From a virus: a DNA stretch of 24,915 nt. Positions within the stretch are counted from its first letter, which is position 1, and each line of letters opens with the position of its first letter. Shown here piece by piece: positions 7,505-14,326 of the stretch. Location of the stretch: the IMG/VR virus record IMGVR_UViG_3300020171_000985, positions 1 to 24,915 of that record; one strand, 5' to 3'. Under the pieces are notes generated by a model that worked only from the letters and a program-made list of their open reading frames with translations, searched no databases and was not told where the DNA came from. A program made the translations under genes and the position numbers.

Positions 7505-9079
7505 ATGTTAAGAATAAAATCAGTTGATTTTGGAACAACTGGACTAACTGGCAGCGTAGGGTATAGATTAATCAATGCAACTGGATCTTTGACCTTAGCA
7601 CGAACAAACTCAGGTATTATTGCTTTTGGTTCCGGAGCATACCTTGCAGAATTTAATATCCCCGACAATTGGAGCGGAGTAGTGTTGTGGGATGATGGAA
7701 AAACACCAAGACTCTACGCACACGAATTAATTGAGAAAAGTCCAGGAACGTTCAGTTACGCAAATATAGCTTTAATACCAACCTTGGGAACACATCTACA
7801 ATCAAGGATTGATGGTAGTATCAAAAGAAATACTGGAGGAACATTCTCGTATTCACTAATTGCACAGATTGGTACACATTTATTAGGACGCATACCAGGA
7901 ACTATTAAAAAATCTATTGAGGGGACCTTCTCGTATGGCAATATTGCATTACTTCCAAGCCTTGGAACTCATTTGCAAGGTAGAATTCCTGGAAGTATGA
8001 AGAGAACAATCGAAGGGACTTTTAGTTATTCTTTAATAGCGCAAATAGGCACACATCTAAATGCTAGAATCTTTGGATCGGTACATCAAAAAGGAGCAGG
8101 AACATTTAGTTATGCTAACATAACTTTGATACCAGGATTAGGTACACATTTGCAATCTAGAATAACTGGATCCATAGCAGACGCGAGTGCGCTGGGGACT
8201 CATTTGAATAGCAGAATTACTGGAACAATGCCGTCACTTGCTGTTTTAGGAACACATCTGAACTCAAGAATACCAGGAACCGTAGCAACACGAGGCGATA
8301 TGGGAACGATTAAAGGCGCCACGTTCGACAAGACAACTGATTCGCTTGAAGCAATAAGAGATGCTTCAGCCGGAGGATCAACGCCATCATATATAGGAAG
8401 CGTCATTTGGGGAAAGATGAATCCTAACAGTTTCTCCGAATTGCCAAATACATTCGGTCAAAGAATACAAAAAATCCTTGACCGCGCATCAAGCGGGGTA
8501 GGCGGAGTCGCTGTAGCATCTCAGATTTTCAGCGAAAAAGAAAAGCAAACATTGTTCAACTGGATTAAAAGTATGATAGATAGAATATTAGCGATAGAAA
8601 TTATTGTCTCACAATTCAATCCAGAAACTAAAAAAGCAATATCACAAGTCGTAGTAGATATAAAAACAGGACAGACTAAATTACAAGAAATTCTACAAAA
8701 TTATCTAAAGACTGATGTAAAACAGAAAGAAGGAATTAAAGATAATCTGAACTTTATTGCTAACTCCTTTGAAGATATCGCGAACATGAATAAAAATGTA
8801 ACAGTTATAAAAACATCACTGATTCAATTAGCAGAAGAAATTCCAGTGTTAATTCACGAGATACCTTTAAAAAGTATTAGTTCAACAGTAACAACGAATT
8901 TCCAAGATCTTAGAAACCTTATTTCACAAAGTATTAATATTGCAAGTGATGTAAGCGAAAAACTAAAAAATAATCTGATTATTCTCGAAGAACAAAGAGA
9001 AAGCACAAAATTAACGGATAAAGTAATGCTGAGTCTTATACCAGCTGAAAAACTTAAGAAAATTATAGAGAACGAATAA
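7505..9079 (+). CDS. Fibre-like protein with GTHL repeats and helical C-terminus
   Basis: A 524-residue protein. Residues 1-78 form a small beta domain with WSGVVLWDDG, seen at the start of many phage fibre or appendage proteins. Residues 81-260 are repeats: five GTFSY blocks (81, 112, 140, 171, 199) and seven GTHL blocks (95, 123, 154, 182, 213, 231, 249), each followed by an R-I-x-G pattern. Residues of about 278-320 contain IWGKMNPNSF and NTFGQRIQKI. From about 340 the protein is mostly helical and charged, with likely coiled coil. This fits an elongated, probably trimeric, shaft or baseplate-attached fibre. There is no signal peptide, unlike its neighbours. It overlaps the phosphoesterase gene (TAATG). 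Confidence 0.8.
   Translation: MLRIKSVDFGTTGLTGSVGYRLINATGSLTLARTNSGIIAFGSGAYLAEFNIPDNWSGVVLWDDGKTPRLYAHELIEKSPGTFSYANIALIPTLGTHLQSRIDGSIKRNTGGTFSYSLIAQIGTHLLGRIPGTIKKSIEGTFSYGNIALLPSLGTHLQGRIPGSMKRTIEGTFSYSLIAQIGTHLNARIFGSVHQKGAGTFSYANITLIPGLGTHLQSRITGSIADASALGTHLNSRITGTMPSLAVLGTHLNSRIPGTVATRGDMGTIKGATFDKTTDSLEAIRDASAGGSTPSYIGSVIWGKMNPNSFSELPNTFGQRIQKILDRASSGVGGVAVASQIFSEKEKQTLFNWIKSMIDRILAIEIIVSQFNPETKKAISQVVVDIKTGQTKLQEILQNYLKTDVKQKEGIKDNLNFIANSFEDIANMNKNVTVIKTSLIQLAEEIPVLIHEIPLKSISSTVTTNFQDLRNLISQSINIASDVSEKLKNNLIILEEQRESTKLTDKVMLSLIPAEKLKKIIENE
7745..8284 (+). repeat. In-frame protein repeats with a 177-base supercycle
   Basis: Long (about 31 residues) and short (28 residues) repeat units alternate. 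The GTFSY starts are at 7745, 7838, 7922, 8015 and 8099, giving a 59-residue (177-base) period between like units. Two shorter GTHL units of 18 residues follow. The units are similar at protein level and more diverged at base level, so they are old or selected for protein structure. Confidence 0.75.
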
Positions 9080-10551
9080 TGAATAAAAACGATCTCATAG
9101 AAGAATTTAAATCAAAAATTTCAGAAAAGATAGAATTTATCTCTGCAACAGCGCAAGACCTTAATACAGCAACTGATTCAATAAATAAACTTAAAAGAGA
9201 AATTGCGTTAGTAGATCAAATTTTAGATGAAAAAACAATTCATTCAACGAAAGAATTAGCAGACTTTCTTGGATCGTCCCTCGGAAAAAATGTGTCGCTG
9301 AAAACAAAAGATGAGACAATAATGGAGTTTATGATTGACGCAAACCAGGTAAACGTACCAACTGCGTTAGATAATTTTTCTAAGAAATTCAGACCTGAAC
9401 ATGAATCCGAACCTGCTATCCTTAATCAGTGGGGATTATACTTATCTCCTCCACACGGAGAACTTATATGGTCAGGAAAAAAGAATGTGATTGTAAAATC
9501 GATACGCTTATCAAATCATATCGATGAACCAGTATACCTTCTTTCAGGAAAGTATTGTTACGGAATAATTAAGATGGGAAAATCTAGACAGATTAATCTT
9601 CGAGAATTTAAGGAACTCTCGAGCAAACATCAAATTACGGACGAAGAAAGAAGAAGGTTTTGGCCCGGGAAAGAAATCCTTTATTTATATCCGATCAATA
9701 TAATAAGACGTTGGCAGCCGCCTCGTGAATGGAAAGTGCAAAAGGGAGCGCAGATATTCGTTAAAGACGTAAAGTTCGAAGAGACATCGAACTCTGCGCG
9801 GTTTATCTTTCTTGCCAGCGAAGAAGGCGGGAATGAAGGAGATACCCATGAGGAAGAAATAGAAAAACAAATGAATGCGTATGGCGACTGGTATCGCGTA
9901 AAAGCTAATTCTCGTAAAACGTATAGATATGTAGCTCAACATCATATTCGTGGAAATTCTATACACACAGATTTAAGAATGGAAATGAACGATCACTTAG
10001 TAGGCTGGACTTTAGACACACCTGGATCTCTTGCAAATATTAAACACGATAAGTTCTTAGAACCAGTGACAGCGTCGCAAGGCATAGATTACCAGAACCT
10101 TGCGGAACGAAAGCTGGTACAACCTAAAGTCTGGCTTACTGTAAAAGGTAAAGTTCCTGCCGGAGGTATTGGCGCCACGGCGCATAAAGAAGCTGAGTTC
10201 CAGATTGTTTCCAGCGGCACGGTTAGATTCGGTACGCAGAAACATGATTTCCACGAATACTTCCTCTATCCAGAGAAGAAATGGAACCAAGAATCTACGG
10301 TTAAAGGACGATGGATAGCAGCATATATCCCGCGTCCAGCGCATTATACGAGAGCTGGTGAAGGAAAAATGATGTATGCTTTTTGGAAACCTAACGATCA
10401 ACGGCCATATGTCGAATACCAGGATTATGAAGAATCGTTAAAGAAAGCGGAAAAGGAAAAAGGGTATGTCATCTGGCAGGATCCCAATAAAGGCGAATTA
10501 AAAAAAGCAGGAGATTTCAGAGAGAATAAAAAATCTTCCTGGGTATACTAA
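9079..10551 (+). CDS. LigD-like 3'-phosphoesterase domain protein
   Basis: A 490-residue protein. Residues 1-60 are helical and probably coiled coil. Residues of about 115-215 (GELIWSGKKNVIVKS, KYCYGIIKMG, HQITDEERRRFW) resemble an ASCH/PUA-like nucleic-acid binding domain; that call is tentative. Residues of about 284-425 match the LigD phosphoesterase family. QHH at 287-289 and HTDLRME at 296-302 correspond to the metal-binding and catalytic His, Asp and Arg of that family, with one extra residue between the two His positions. Later family-like features are KVPAGGIGAT and KGRWIAAYIP. The family removes 3'-phosphates and terminal ribonucleotides before ligation. With the ligase at 2804, it reconstitutes most LigD activities on two proteins. 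It overlaps the fibre gene by one base, and no Ku homologue is present in the window. Confidence 0.82.
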   Translation: MNKNDLIEEFKSKISEKIEFISATAQDLNTATDSINKLKREIALVDQILDEKTIHSTKELADFLGSSLGKNVSLKTKDETIMEFMIDANQVNVPTALDNFSKKFRPEHESEPAILNQWGLYLSPPHGELIWSGKKNVIVKSIRLSNHIDEPVYLLSGKYCYGIIKMGKSRQINLREFKELSSKHQITDEERRRFWPGKEILYLYPINIIRRWQPPREWKVQKGAQIFVKDVKFEETSNSARFIFLASEEGGNEGDTHEEEIEKQMNAYGDWYRVKANSRKTYRYVAQHHIRGNSIHTDLRMEMNDHLVGWTLDTPGSLANIKHDKFLEPVTASQGIDYQNLAERKLVQPKVWLTVKGKVPAGGIGATAHKEAEFQIVSSGTVRFGTQKHDFHEYFLYPEKKWNQESTVKGRWIAAYIPRPAHYTRAGEGKMMYAFWKPNDQRPYVEYQDYEESLKKAEKEKGYVIWQDPNKGELKKAGDFRENKKSSWVY

Positions 10552-10562
10552 AGGAGCAACTT

Positions 10563-10787
10563 ATGCAATTACCTTTTGGTATCAATATAAGTCTAAATGG
10601 AAATAATAATAAGTATGTGAAACAAAAAGAATGTCACGAAGCTCAGGATAAAATTAGAGACTGTATCTCTTTGAAATTTAAAGATTACAGTTTGGAGAAT
10701 CAACAAAAATTGCTTGAATTAAAAACTGATTTAATAGACCATATAAGTATACAAATGCAAATGGTGAGAGATTTAATACAAAGATGA
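10563..10787 (+). CDS. Small coiled-coil phage protein
   Basis: A 74-residue protein with AAAGGAG 5 bases before its ATG. After a short N-terminal stretch with Asn repeats it is almost all helical, with a KQKECHEAQDKI segment like those in many small phage proteins of unknown function, then heptad-like leucines. It is likely oligomeric. Its stop overlaps the next start by ATGA, so the two are co-translated. I give no function. Confidence 0.7.
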   Translation: MQLPFGINISLNGNNNKYVKQKECHEAQDKIRDCISLKFKDYSLENQQKLLELKTDLIDHISIQMQMVRDLIQR

Positions 10788-10957
10788 ATCTTTCTGTAGA
10801 CCGTTCTAGAATAAAATGTCATATATGTAATGAATGGAAATATATAAACACCCAAATATACGTCGACGGAGACACAATAAAATGCCTCGAATGCGATGCT
10901 ACTTTAGGATACACTACCGACCTGCCTGAAATATTCGATAAACCCGAAGAAAAATAG
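10784..10957 (+). CDS. 57-residue zinc-ribbon protein
   Basis: A short ORF starting by ATGA overlap with the previous gene. It has two CxxC knuckles, C12/C15 and C34/C37, spaced as in a zinc ribbon, with a hydrophobic beta-type linker (IYVDGDTIK) between them and an acidic tail. Such domains bind nucleic acid or proteins. The translational coupling and the intact cysteine pattern make it a credible gene despite its length. Confidence 0.7.
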   Translation: MNLSVDRSRIKCHICNEWKYINTQIYVDGDTIKCLECDATLGYTTDLPEIFDKPEEK

Positions 10958-10960
10958 TTC

Positions 10961-10987
10961 TTGACAGAAAACGAGATTTGGTATTAT
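10961..10987 (+). promoter_or_regulatory. Candidate sigma-70-type promoter before the protease/capsid genes
   Basis: A perfect -35 box TTGACA at 10961-10966 is followed by TATTAT at 10982-10987 (15-base spacer) or TATTCT at 10985-10990 (18-base spacer). Neither spacer is the ideal 17. It lies just after the zinc-ribbon gene and could drive the 11000 gene and the protease, scaffold and capsid genes. Chance matches are likely in AT-rich DNA. Confidence 0.35.
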
Positions 10988-10999
10988 TCTATCATCAAG

Positions 11000-11269
11000 A
11001 TGACAGAGAAAATTTACTCTTTCAAATGCGGCGAATGCGGTAAGCAGTTAGCGAAATTCTCAGACCGCGAAGCGTTCATAAAATCTGGGATACAAATAAT
11101 GTGCCGCAATCATGAAAGAGACGAGAAGAAAGTAAATTTTGCTGTTCAAAGAATTGTTTTTGGTTCTGCAAATTATGCATTAGGAAAAATCGTGGAATTT
11201 GTAAGGAGACCGTATGTCAGAGAAAAAGTTCAGGATAACAACTCGGCTGCCCAATACGTTAGAGTTTGA
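11000..11269 (+). CDS. Small Cys-rich, zinc-finger-like protein
   Basis: An 89-residue protein from the ATG at 11000; an in-frame TTG at 10961 would add 13 residues, but MTEKIYSFKCGECGK is a natural start for a zinc-ribbon protein. C10/C13 form a CxxC knuckle, and C35/H38 (CRNH) could complete the site. The second half is a hydrophobic then basic helix. No strong ribosome binding site is seen. Its 3' end overlaps the protease gene by 56 bases out of frame, so the last residues also carry that gene's ribosome binding site. The function is unknown. Confidence 0.65.
   Translation: MTEKIYSFKCGECGKQLAKFSDREAFIKSGIQIMCRNHERDEKKVNFAVQRIVFGSANYALGKIVEFVRRPYVREKVQDNNSAAQYVRV
11203..11208 (+). promoter_or_regulatory. 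Ribosome binding site of the protease gene
   Basis: An AAGGAG sequence lies about 5 bases before the ATG at 11214, inside the coding end of the upstream small gene. It supports 11214 as the protease start although this creates a 56-base overlap. Confidence 0.55.
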
Positions 11270-12590
11270 CGGAGAAGGAATAGCAGACGTAGAATTGTTT
11301 AGAGAAGGAGAATGGAAACATCCTGCTGCACCTGACGGATGGTTTAAAGTAACAAAAGAAAGAATAAAGACATTTATAAATAACTTCAACCGGGGTATAT
11401 GCGGGTATGAACTTCCGCTGGAATTTAACCACGCGCAGGATTCGGAAAAAACGCCCGGTTGGGTTGTAGGTATGTATGAAACAGTCAAAGACGGGATATC
11501 CCACCTGTACGGAAAATTAAAGTTAACAGATCCAGTAACCCGAGACCGTATAAAAAACGGGTCTCTTAAGTTTATCAGTCCGACTGTGGTATCTGATTAT
11601 GTAGACACGGCTTCAGGCCAGATGTTTGAAGTAATCAGATCCGCAACGCTCACAAATTACCCGCACATAAAAGGGTTAGAGCCTATCGCAGTAAACTTCG
11701 AAGAAATACAAAATGAGGAGGAATCGATGCAAAAAACAGAAAAAGAAATCCTCGAGAACAATGAGTTGCAGTTGGAAGACTTAGACACTATTACCTTGGA
11801 CCAGTTAAAAAAAGGCGATATTGTGTTAGAGTATCTTACCAAAGAGCAAATCGTTGAACTCGCAGAGAAGTTCGAAATGACAGTTGAACAGTTCCAAGAA
11901 CAGTATCCAGTGGCAGGAACCAAGATGTATGGGAATAGACCAAAACTGAAACTTCCAGCCAACGTTCCCCCAGAGCAGAAAAAAGCGTTTCTCGACGCCT
12001 TCAATGCAGCGTACGATAAATACCAGGATGTAGATAAAGCTATGAAAGTAGCGTTAAGAAGTATCGGAGTCCAGATGGAAGCGGAAACCCCAACAGGAGT
12101 CAAGGAGTTCGTAGAGATGCTCGGTAATTACATCAAGAAAGTAACGGGGAGAGCGCCGATTAAAATATCGGAGGAAGATGTGGATGCGACGAAATTCGAA
12201 GAATTGCAAAAAGAAGTCAAGGCTCTAAAGGCGTATAGAGAAAGAGTGGAACTTCAAGAAGACGCGTCATTAGTAGAAAGTTTCAAACTGCTCACTCCGG
12301 CCGCGAAGAAAATTGTGCAGGCATTGCTCGTAGCAGGACGAAACACATCCTTGAAGTTTGAAGAGACAACGATCTCTTTGCATGATATGCTTATCAGCCT
12401 GTTCGAGGAACTTAAGAATAATCCTACGATGAATATGTTCGCAGAATTGTCGCATAAAGAAACTCTCGACTTATCGGAAGATTTATCAGTAGCTATAGAT
12501 AAATACAGAAAAGACCATCCGGAAGTAGAATACAGAGCAGCGTACGATATTTGTTTCCAGGAATTCAAGAGAGCTGGAAAAGTAAAGTAA
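11214..12590 (+). CDS. Mu I-like prohead protease with C-terminal scaffold region
   Basis: A 458-residue protein. Residues of about 25-160 match the Mu protein I protease family: GEWKHPAAPDGWFKV, then PLEFNHAQDS with the likely catalytic His73, PGWVVGMYE, and LKFISPTVV with Ser122, followed by RSATLTNYPHIKG. It cleaves scaffold and head proteins during maturation. Residues of about 240-285 (LPANVPPEQKKAFLDAFN) resemble a ChaB-like helical domain. The C-terminal two thirds is acidic, helical and scaffold-like, ending in a conserved-looking helical segment. The gene precedes the decoration and major capsid genes, the expected place. A strong internal start at 11727 likely makes a separate scaffold. 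Confidence 0.87.
   Translation: MSEKKFRITTRLPNTLEFDGEGIADVELFREGEWKHPAAPDGWFKVTKERIKTFINNFNRGICGYELPLEFNHAQDSEKTPGWVVGMYETVKDGISHLYGKLKLTDPVTRDRIKNGSLKFISPTVVSDYVDTASGQMFEVIRSATLTNYPHIKGLEPIAVNFEEIQNEEESMQKTEKEILENNELQLEDLDTITLDQLKKGDIVLEYLTKEQIVELAEKFEMTVEQFQEQYPVAGTKMYGNRPKLKLPANVPPEQKKAFLDAFNAAYDKYQDVDKAMKVALRSIGVQMEAETPTGVKEFVEMLGNYIKKVTGRAPIKISEEDVDATKFEELQKEVKALKAYRERVELQEDASLVESFKLLTPAAKKIVQALLVAGRNTSLKFEETTISLHDMLISLFEELKNNPTMNMFAELSHKETLDLSEDLSVAIDKYRKDHPEVEYRAAYDICFQEFKRAGKVK
11715..11721 (+). promoter_or_regulatory. Internal Shine-Dalgarno for a nested scaffold
   Basis: GAGGAGG lies inside the protease gene, five bases before an in-frame ATG at 11727. It is one of the strongest ribosome binding sites in the window and falls exactly at the junction between the protease domain and the helical region. 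Confidence 0.65.
11727..12590 (+). CDS. Nested scaffold protein, in-frame start inside the protease gene
   Basis: Initiation at the ATG at 11727 gives a 287-residue product equal to the C-terminal part of the protease polyprotein without its catalytic domain. It is acidic and helical (KTEKEILENNELQLEDL), includes the ChaB-like segment and likely coiled coil, and would act as capsid scaffold. Known precedents are Mu Z within I and lambda Nu3 within C. That it is made here is inferred from the ribosome binding site and domain boundary. Confidence 0.6.
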   Translation: MQKTEKEILENNELQLEDLDTITLDQLKKGDIVLEYLTKEQIVELAEKFEMTVEQFQEQYPVAGTKMYGNRPKLKLPANVPPEQKKAFLDAFNAAYDKYQDVDKAMKVALRSIGVQMEAETPTGVKEFVEMLGNYIKKVTGRAPIKISEEDVDATKFEELQKEVKALKAYRERVELQEDASLVESFKLLTPAAKKIVQALLVAGRNTSLKFEETTISLHDMLISLFEELKNNPTMNMFAELSHKETLDLSEDLSVAIDKYRKDHPEVEYRAAYDICFQEFKRAGKVK

Positions 12591-12623
12591 ACAGTTGCAA
12601 CGCTAAATCACGGAGGTAAATTC

Positions 12624-13046
12624 ATGGAACAATACCTATTAGATCAAACGTTTCTGTCCGCCGGATCAATTGGAACCGGACTTTGGGTACGTATGTCAGG
12701 AGGAACGCCAAATTCCTTGAGTGATATTAACAACAGGGTTAGGACATTAAAAGGATCAACTACGAAAGGATCAACCATACCTATAGGCGTATCAATTCTC
12801 GGCTGCTCAGCCAGTGGAAAAGAAGTAGTGATACGTATGGCCGGGATCGCTAAAGTAAAACTCCAATTAACAGTCGGCAGCATCATCCAGGGCGGTATAG
12901 CTTGGCCTGCAAGTGATGGAAAAACAAAAGTCGCTGTCCGCGGTGCCATTGGAACAACGATCGGTGGCGGGATAATTGTTCGCGCCGAAGGAAAAGGTTC
13001 ACCGAATTCGTTAATCAGCGTAATGGTAAGACCGGGCGTGTATTAA
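12624..13046 (+). CDS. Capsid decoration (cement) protein, DUF2190-like
   Basis: A 140-residue, Gly/Ile/Val-rich beta protein directly before the major capsid gene. The middle segment (VVIRMAGIAKVKLQ, then VGSIIQGGIAWPASDGK) has the DUF2190 pattern, in which a short beta domain binds the outside of the capsid. The C-terminus (GGGIIVRAEGKG, SLISVMVRPG) continues the beta pattern. CGGAGGT stands 7 bases before the ATG. DUF2190 proteins stabilise heads in several phages; the assignment relies on order and motif. Confidence 0.78.
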   Translation: MEQYLLDQTFLSAGSIGTGLWVRMSGGTPNSLSDINNRVRTLKGSTTKGSTIPIGVSILGCSASGKEVVIRMAGIAKVKLQLTVGSIIQGGIAWPASDGKTKVAVRGAIGTTIGGGIIVRAEGKGSPNSLISVMVRPGVY

Positions 13047-13076
13047 AATCTGTCTAAAAAAAAGGAGAGGTGAATC

Positions 13077-14003
13077 ATGATTGATGCAGTCCAAGTTCAT
13101 ATAGACGCAGCGCTAAGCAATTTATCGAAAGCGTTTAAGAATAATACTTTCATCGCGGAACTTGTAGCCAAAGTTGTACCAGTAGGTAAAGAAAGCGGAA
13201 TCTTTTTTACCTATGGCCGCGATGCGTTCAAAGTTCCAAATGCATATCGCGTAGATGGAACTAAATCCAATGAAGTACATTTAAAAGTAGGACAAGATAC
13301 TTATACTTGTCTCCCTTATGCTCTTAGTGATATCCTGACAGACAATGTAAGAAAGCAATGTGATCCTGCTATTAACCCCGAAGCTGATACCACAGAGTTT
13401 ATTACTGATTTAATGCTTCTACAGTTAGAAGACCTGGTTGCGACAGAAATGACGACCGTTGCAAGATACGCTAACAGCAACTATTCTACGTTATCAGGAA
13501 CTTCTCAGTGGAACGATTATTCAAACTCTAACCCGTTAACAAACATTAAAACAGGAAAAGCCAAGATACGCAGCCTTATCGGCCGCGAAGCGAATTCAAT
13601 AATCCTGCCTGGCGATGTCGCAGAAACGCTTAGTTTGCATCCTGACATCAAGGATTTAAGGAAGTACACGGATCCAAACCTTCTAACACAAGCAGGGTTA
13701 CCACCGAAAATTCTGGGCTTGACTGTCGTAGAGGCAAAGGCTACAAAGAACGCAGCATGGGAAGGCGTAACGGAAGTAATGGGATATGTGTGGGGAAAAC
13801 ATGCGATTATTCTCTATATCCCAGATAGAGTTGGTATTAAATCATTAGCGCCTTGGATAATCTTCCGCGAAACAGGGTACAGAAACACGAGGAAATGGAG
13901 AGAAGAAGCACGTAAAGGCGATATGGTTGAAGTTGAAGATAAATATGTTGTTAAAGAAATCGCCGATGAATGCGCGTATATGTTAGTTAACGTTATTGCA
14001 TAA
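13077..14003 (+). CDS. Major capsid protein, HK97-fold type
   Basis: A 308-residue protein after scaffold and decoration genes, with a strong AAGGAGAGG site. The order and layout fit an HK97-fold capsid protein. There is an N-terminal helix, a stretch with YGRDAFKVPNAYR that may be the E-loop region, and a helical spine with TEFITDLMLLQLEDL. A P-domain-like part includes NSIILPGDVAETL and LPPKILGLTVVEAKA. The C-terminus (VGIKSLAPWIIFRETG, then VVKEIADECAYMLVNVIA) matches the end of many Mu- and lambda-type coat proteins. There is no separate delta domain because the scaffold is a separate gene. It is a possible substrate for the downstream glycan cassette. Confidence 0.87.
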   Translation: MIDAVQVHIDAALSNLSKAFKNNTFIAELVAKVVPVGKESGIFFTYGRDAFKVPNAYRVDGTKSNEVHLKVGQDTYTCLPYALSDILTDNVRKQCDPAINPEADTTEFITDLMLLQLEDLVATEMTTVARYANSNYSTLSGTSQWNDYSNSNPLTNIKTGKAKIRSLIGREANSIILPGDVAETLSLHPDIKDLRKYTDPNLLTQAGLPPKILGLTVVEAKATKNAAWEGVTEVMGYVWGKHAIILYIPDRVGIKSLAPWIIFRETGYRNTRKWREEARKGDMVEVEDKYVVKEIADECAYMLVNVIA

Positions 14004-14017
14004 CACTGGAGGAAATA

Positions 14018-14305
14018 ATGCCACAAATAAAGTCTAGAGAACAATTACTTTCTGAGGGCGCTCCTTATTTCGCCAGTGGGACCTTGCGACTTTCAAGAAA
14101 TGCCGGTACTGTACGATACATAAGTTTCCCTAGTGGAAGTTTTGCCGGAACTCCGCTTCTTGTAATTAGAACAGGTTCAAGTAATCTTCCAGCAGGAACA
14201 GCAATCCCGATTCTATGCAAAACAACCGGACCAGGTAGTTTCAGAATCGGGCTTTCTTCCTATAAACAGGGAACTGTAGTCGTACATTGGCAAGCGAGAA
14301 TATAA
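14018..14305 (+). CDS. Small beta-rich virion-surface candidate
   Basis: A 95-residue protein following the major capsid gene by 14 bases, with GGAGG before the ATG. It is Ser/Gly/Thr-rich with a repeating beta pattern: GTLRLSRNAGTVRYISFP, LLVIRTGSS and a C-terminus VVVHWQARI. The end resembles in shape the H-type lectin-like modules found in phage fibres, but the similarity is weak. Its place next to the capsid suggests a head decoration or head-fibre role. The 107-residue protein at 4881 may be of the same general type. Confidence 0.72.
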   Translation: MPQIKSREQLLSEGAPYFASGTLRLSRNAGTVRYISFPSGSFAGTPLLVIRTGSSNLPAGTAIPILCKTTGPGSFRIGLSSYKQGTVVVHWQARI

Positions 14306-14315
14306 GGAGTATAAA
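14287..14315 (+). promoter_or_regulatory. Candidate promoter of the glycan cassette
   Basis: TTGGCA at 14287-14292 and TATAAA at 14310-14315 are separated by 17 bases, each one mismatch from the sigma-70 consensus. It overlaps the end of the 14018 gene and lies just before the GTG at 14327, so it could start the cassette with a very short leader. Support is only sequence resemblance. Confidence 0.4.
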
Positions 14316-14326
14316 ATAGAGGCACA

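Noticed and set aside
11657-12103. A 148-residue minus-strand frame, Ser- and Cys-rich
   Set aside because: It is antisense to the protease/scaffold gene, with no start signal; composition reflects acidic and Lys codons read backwards.
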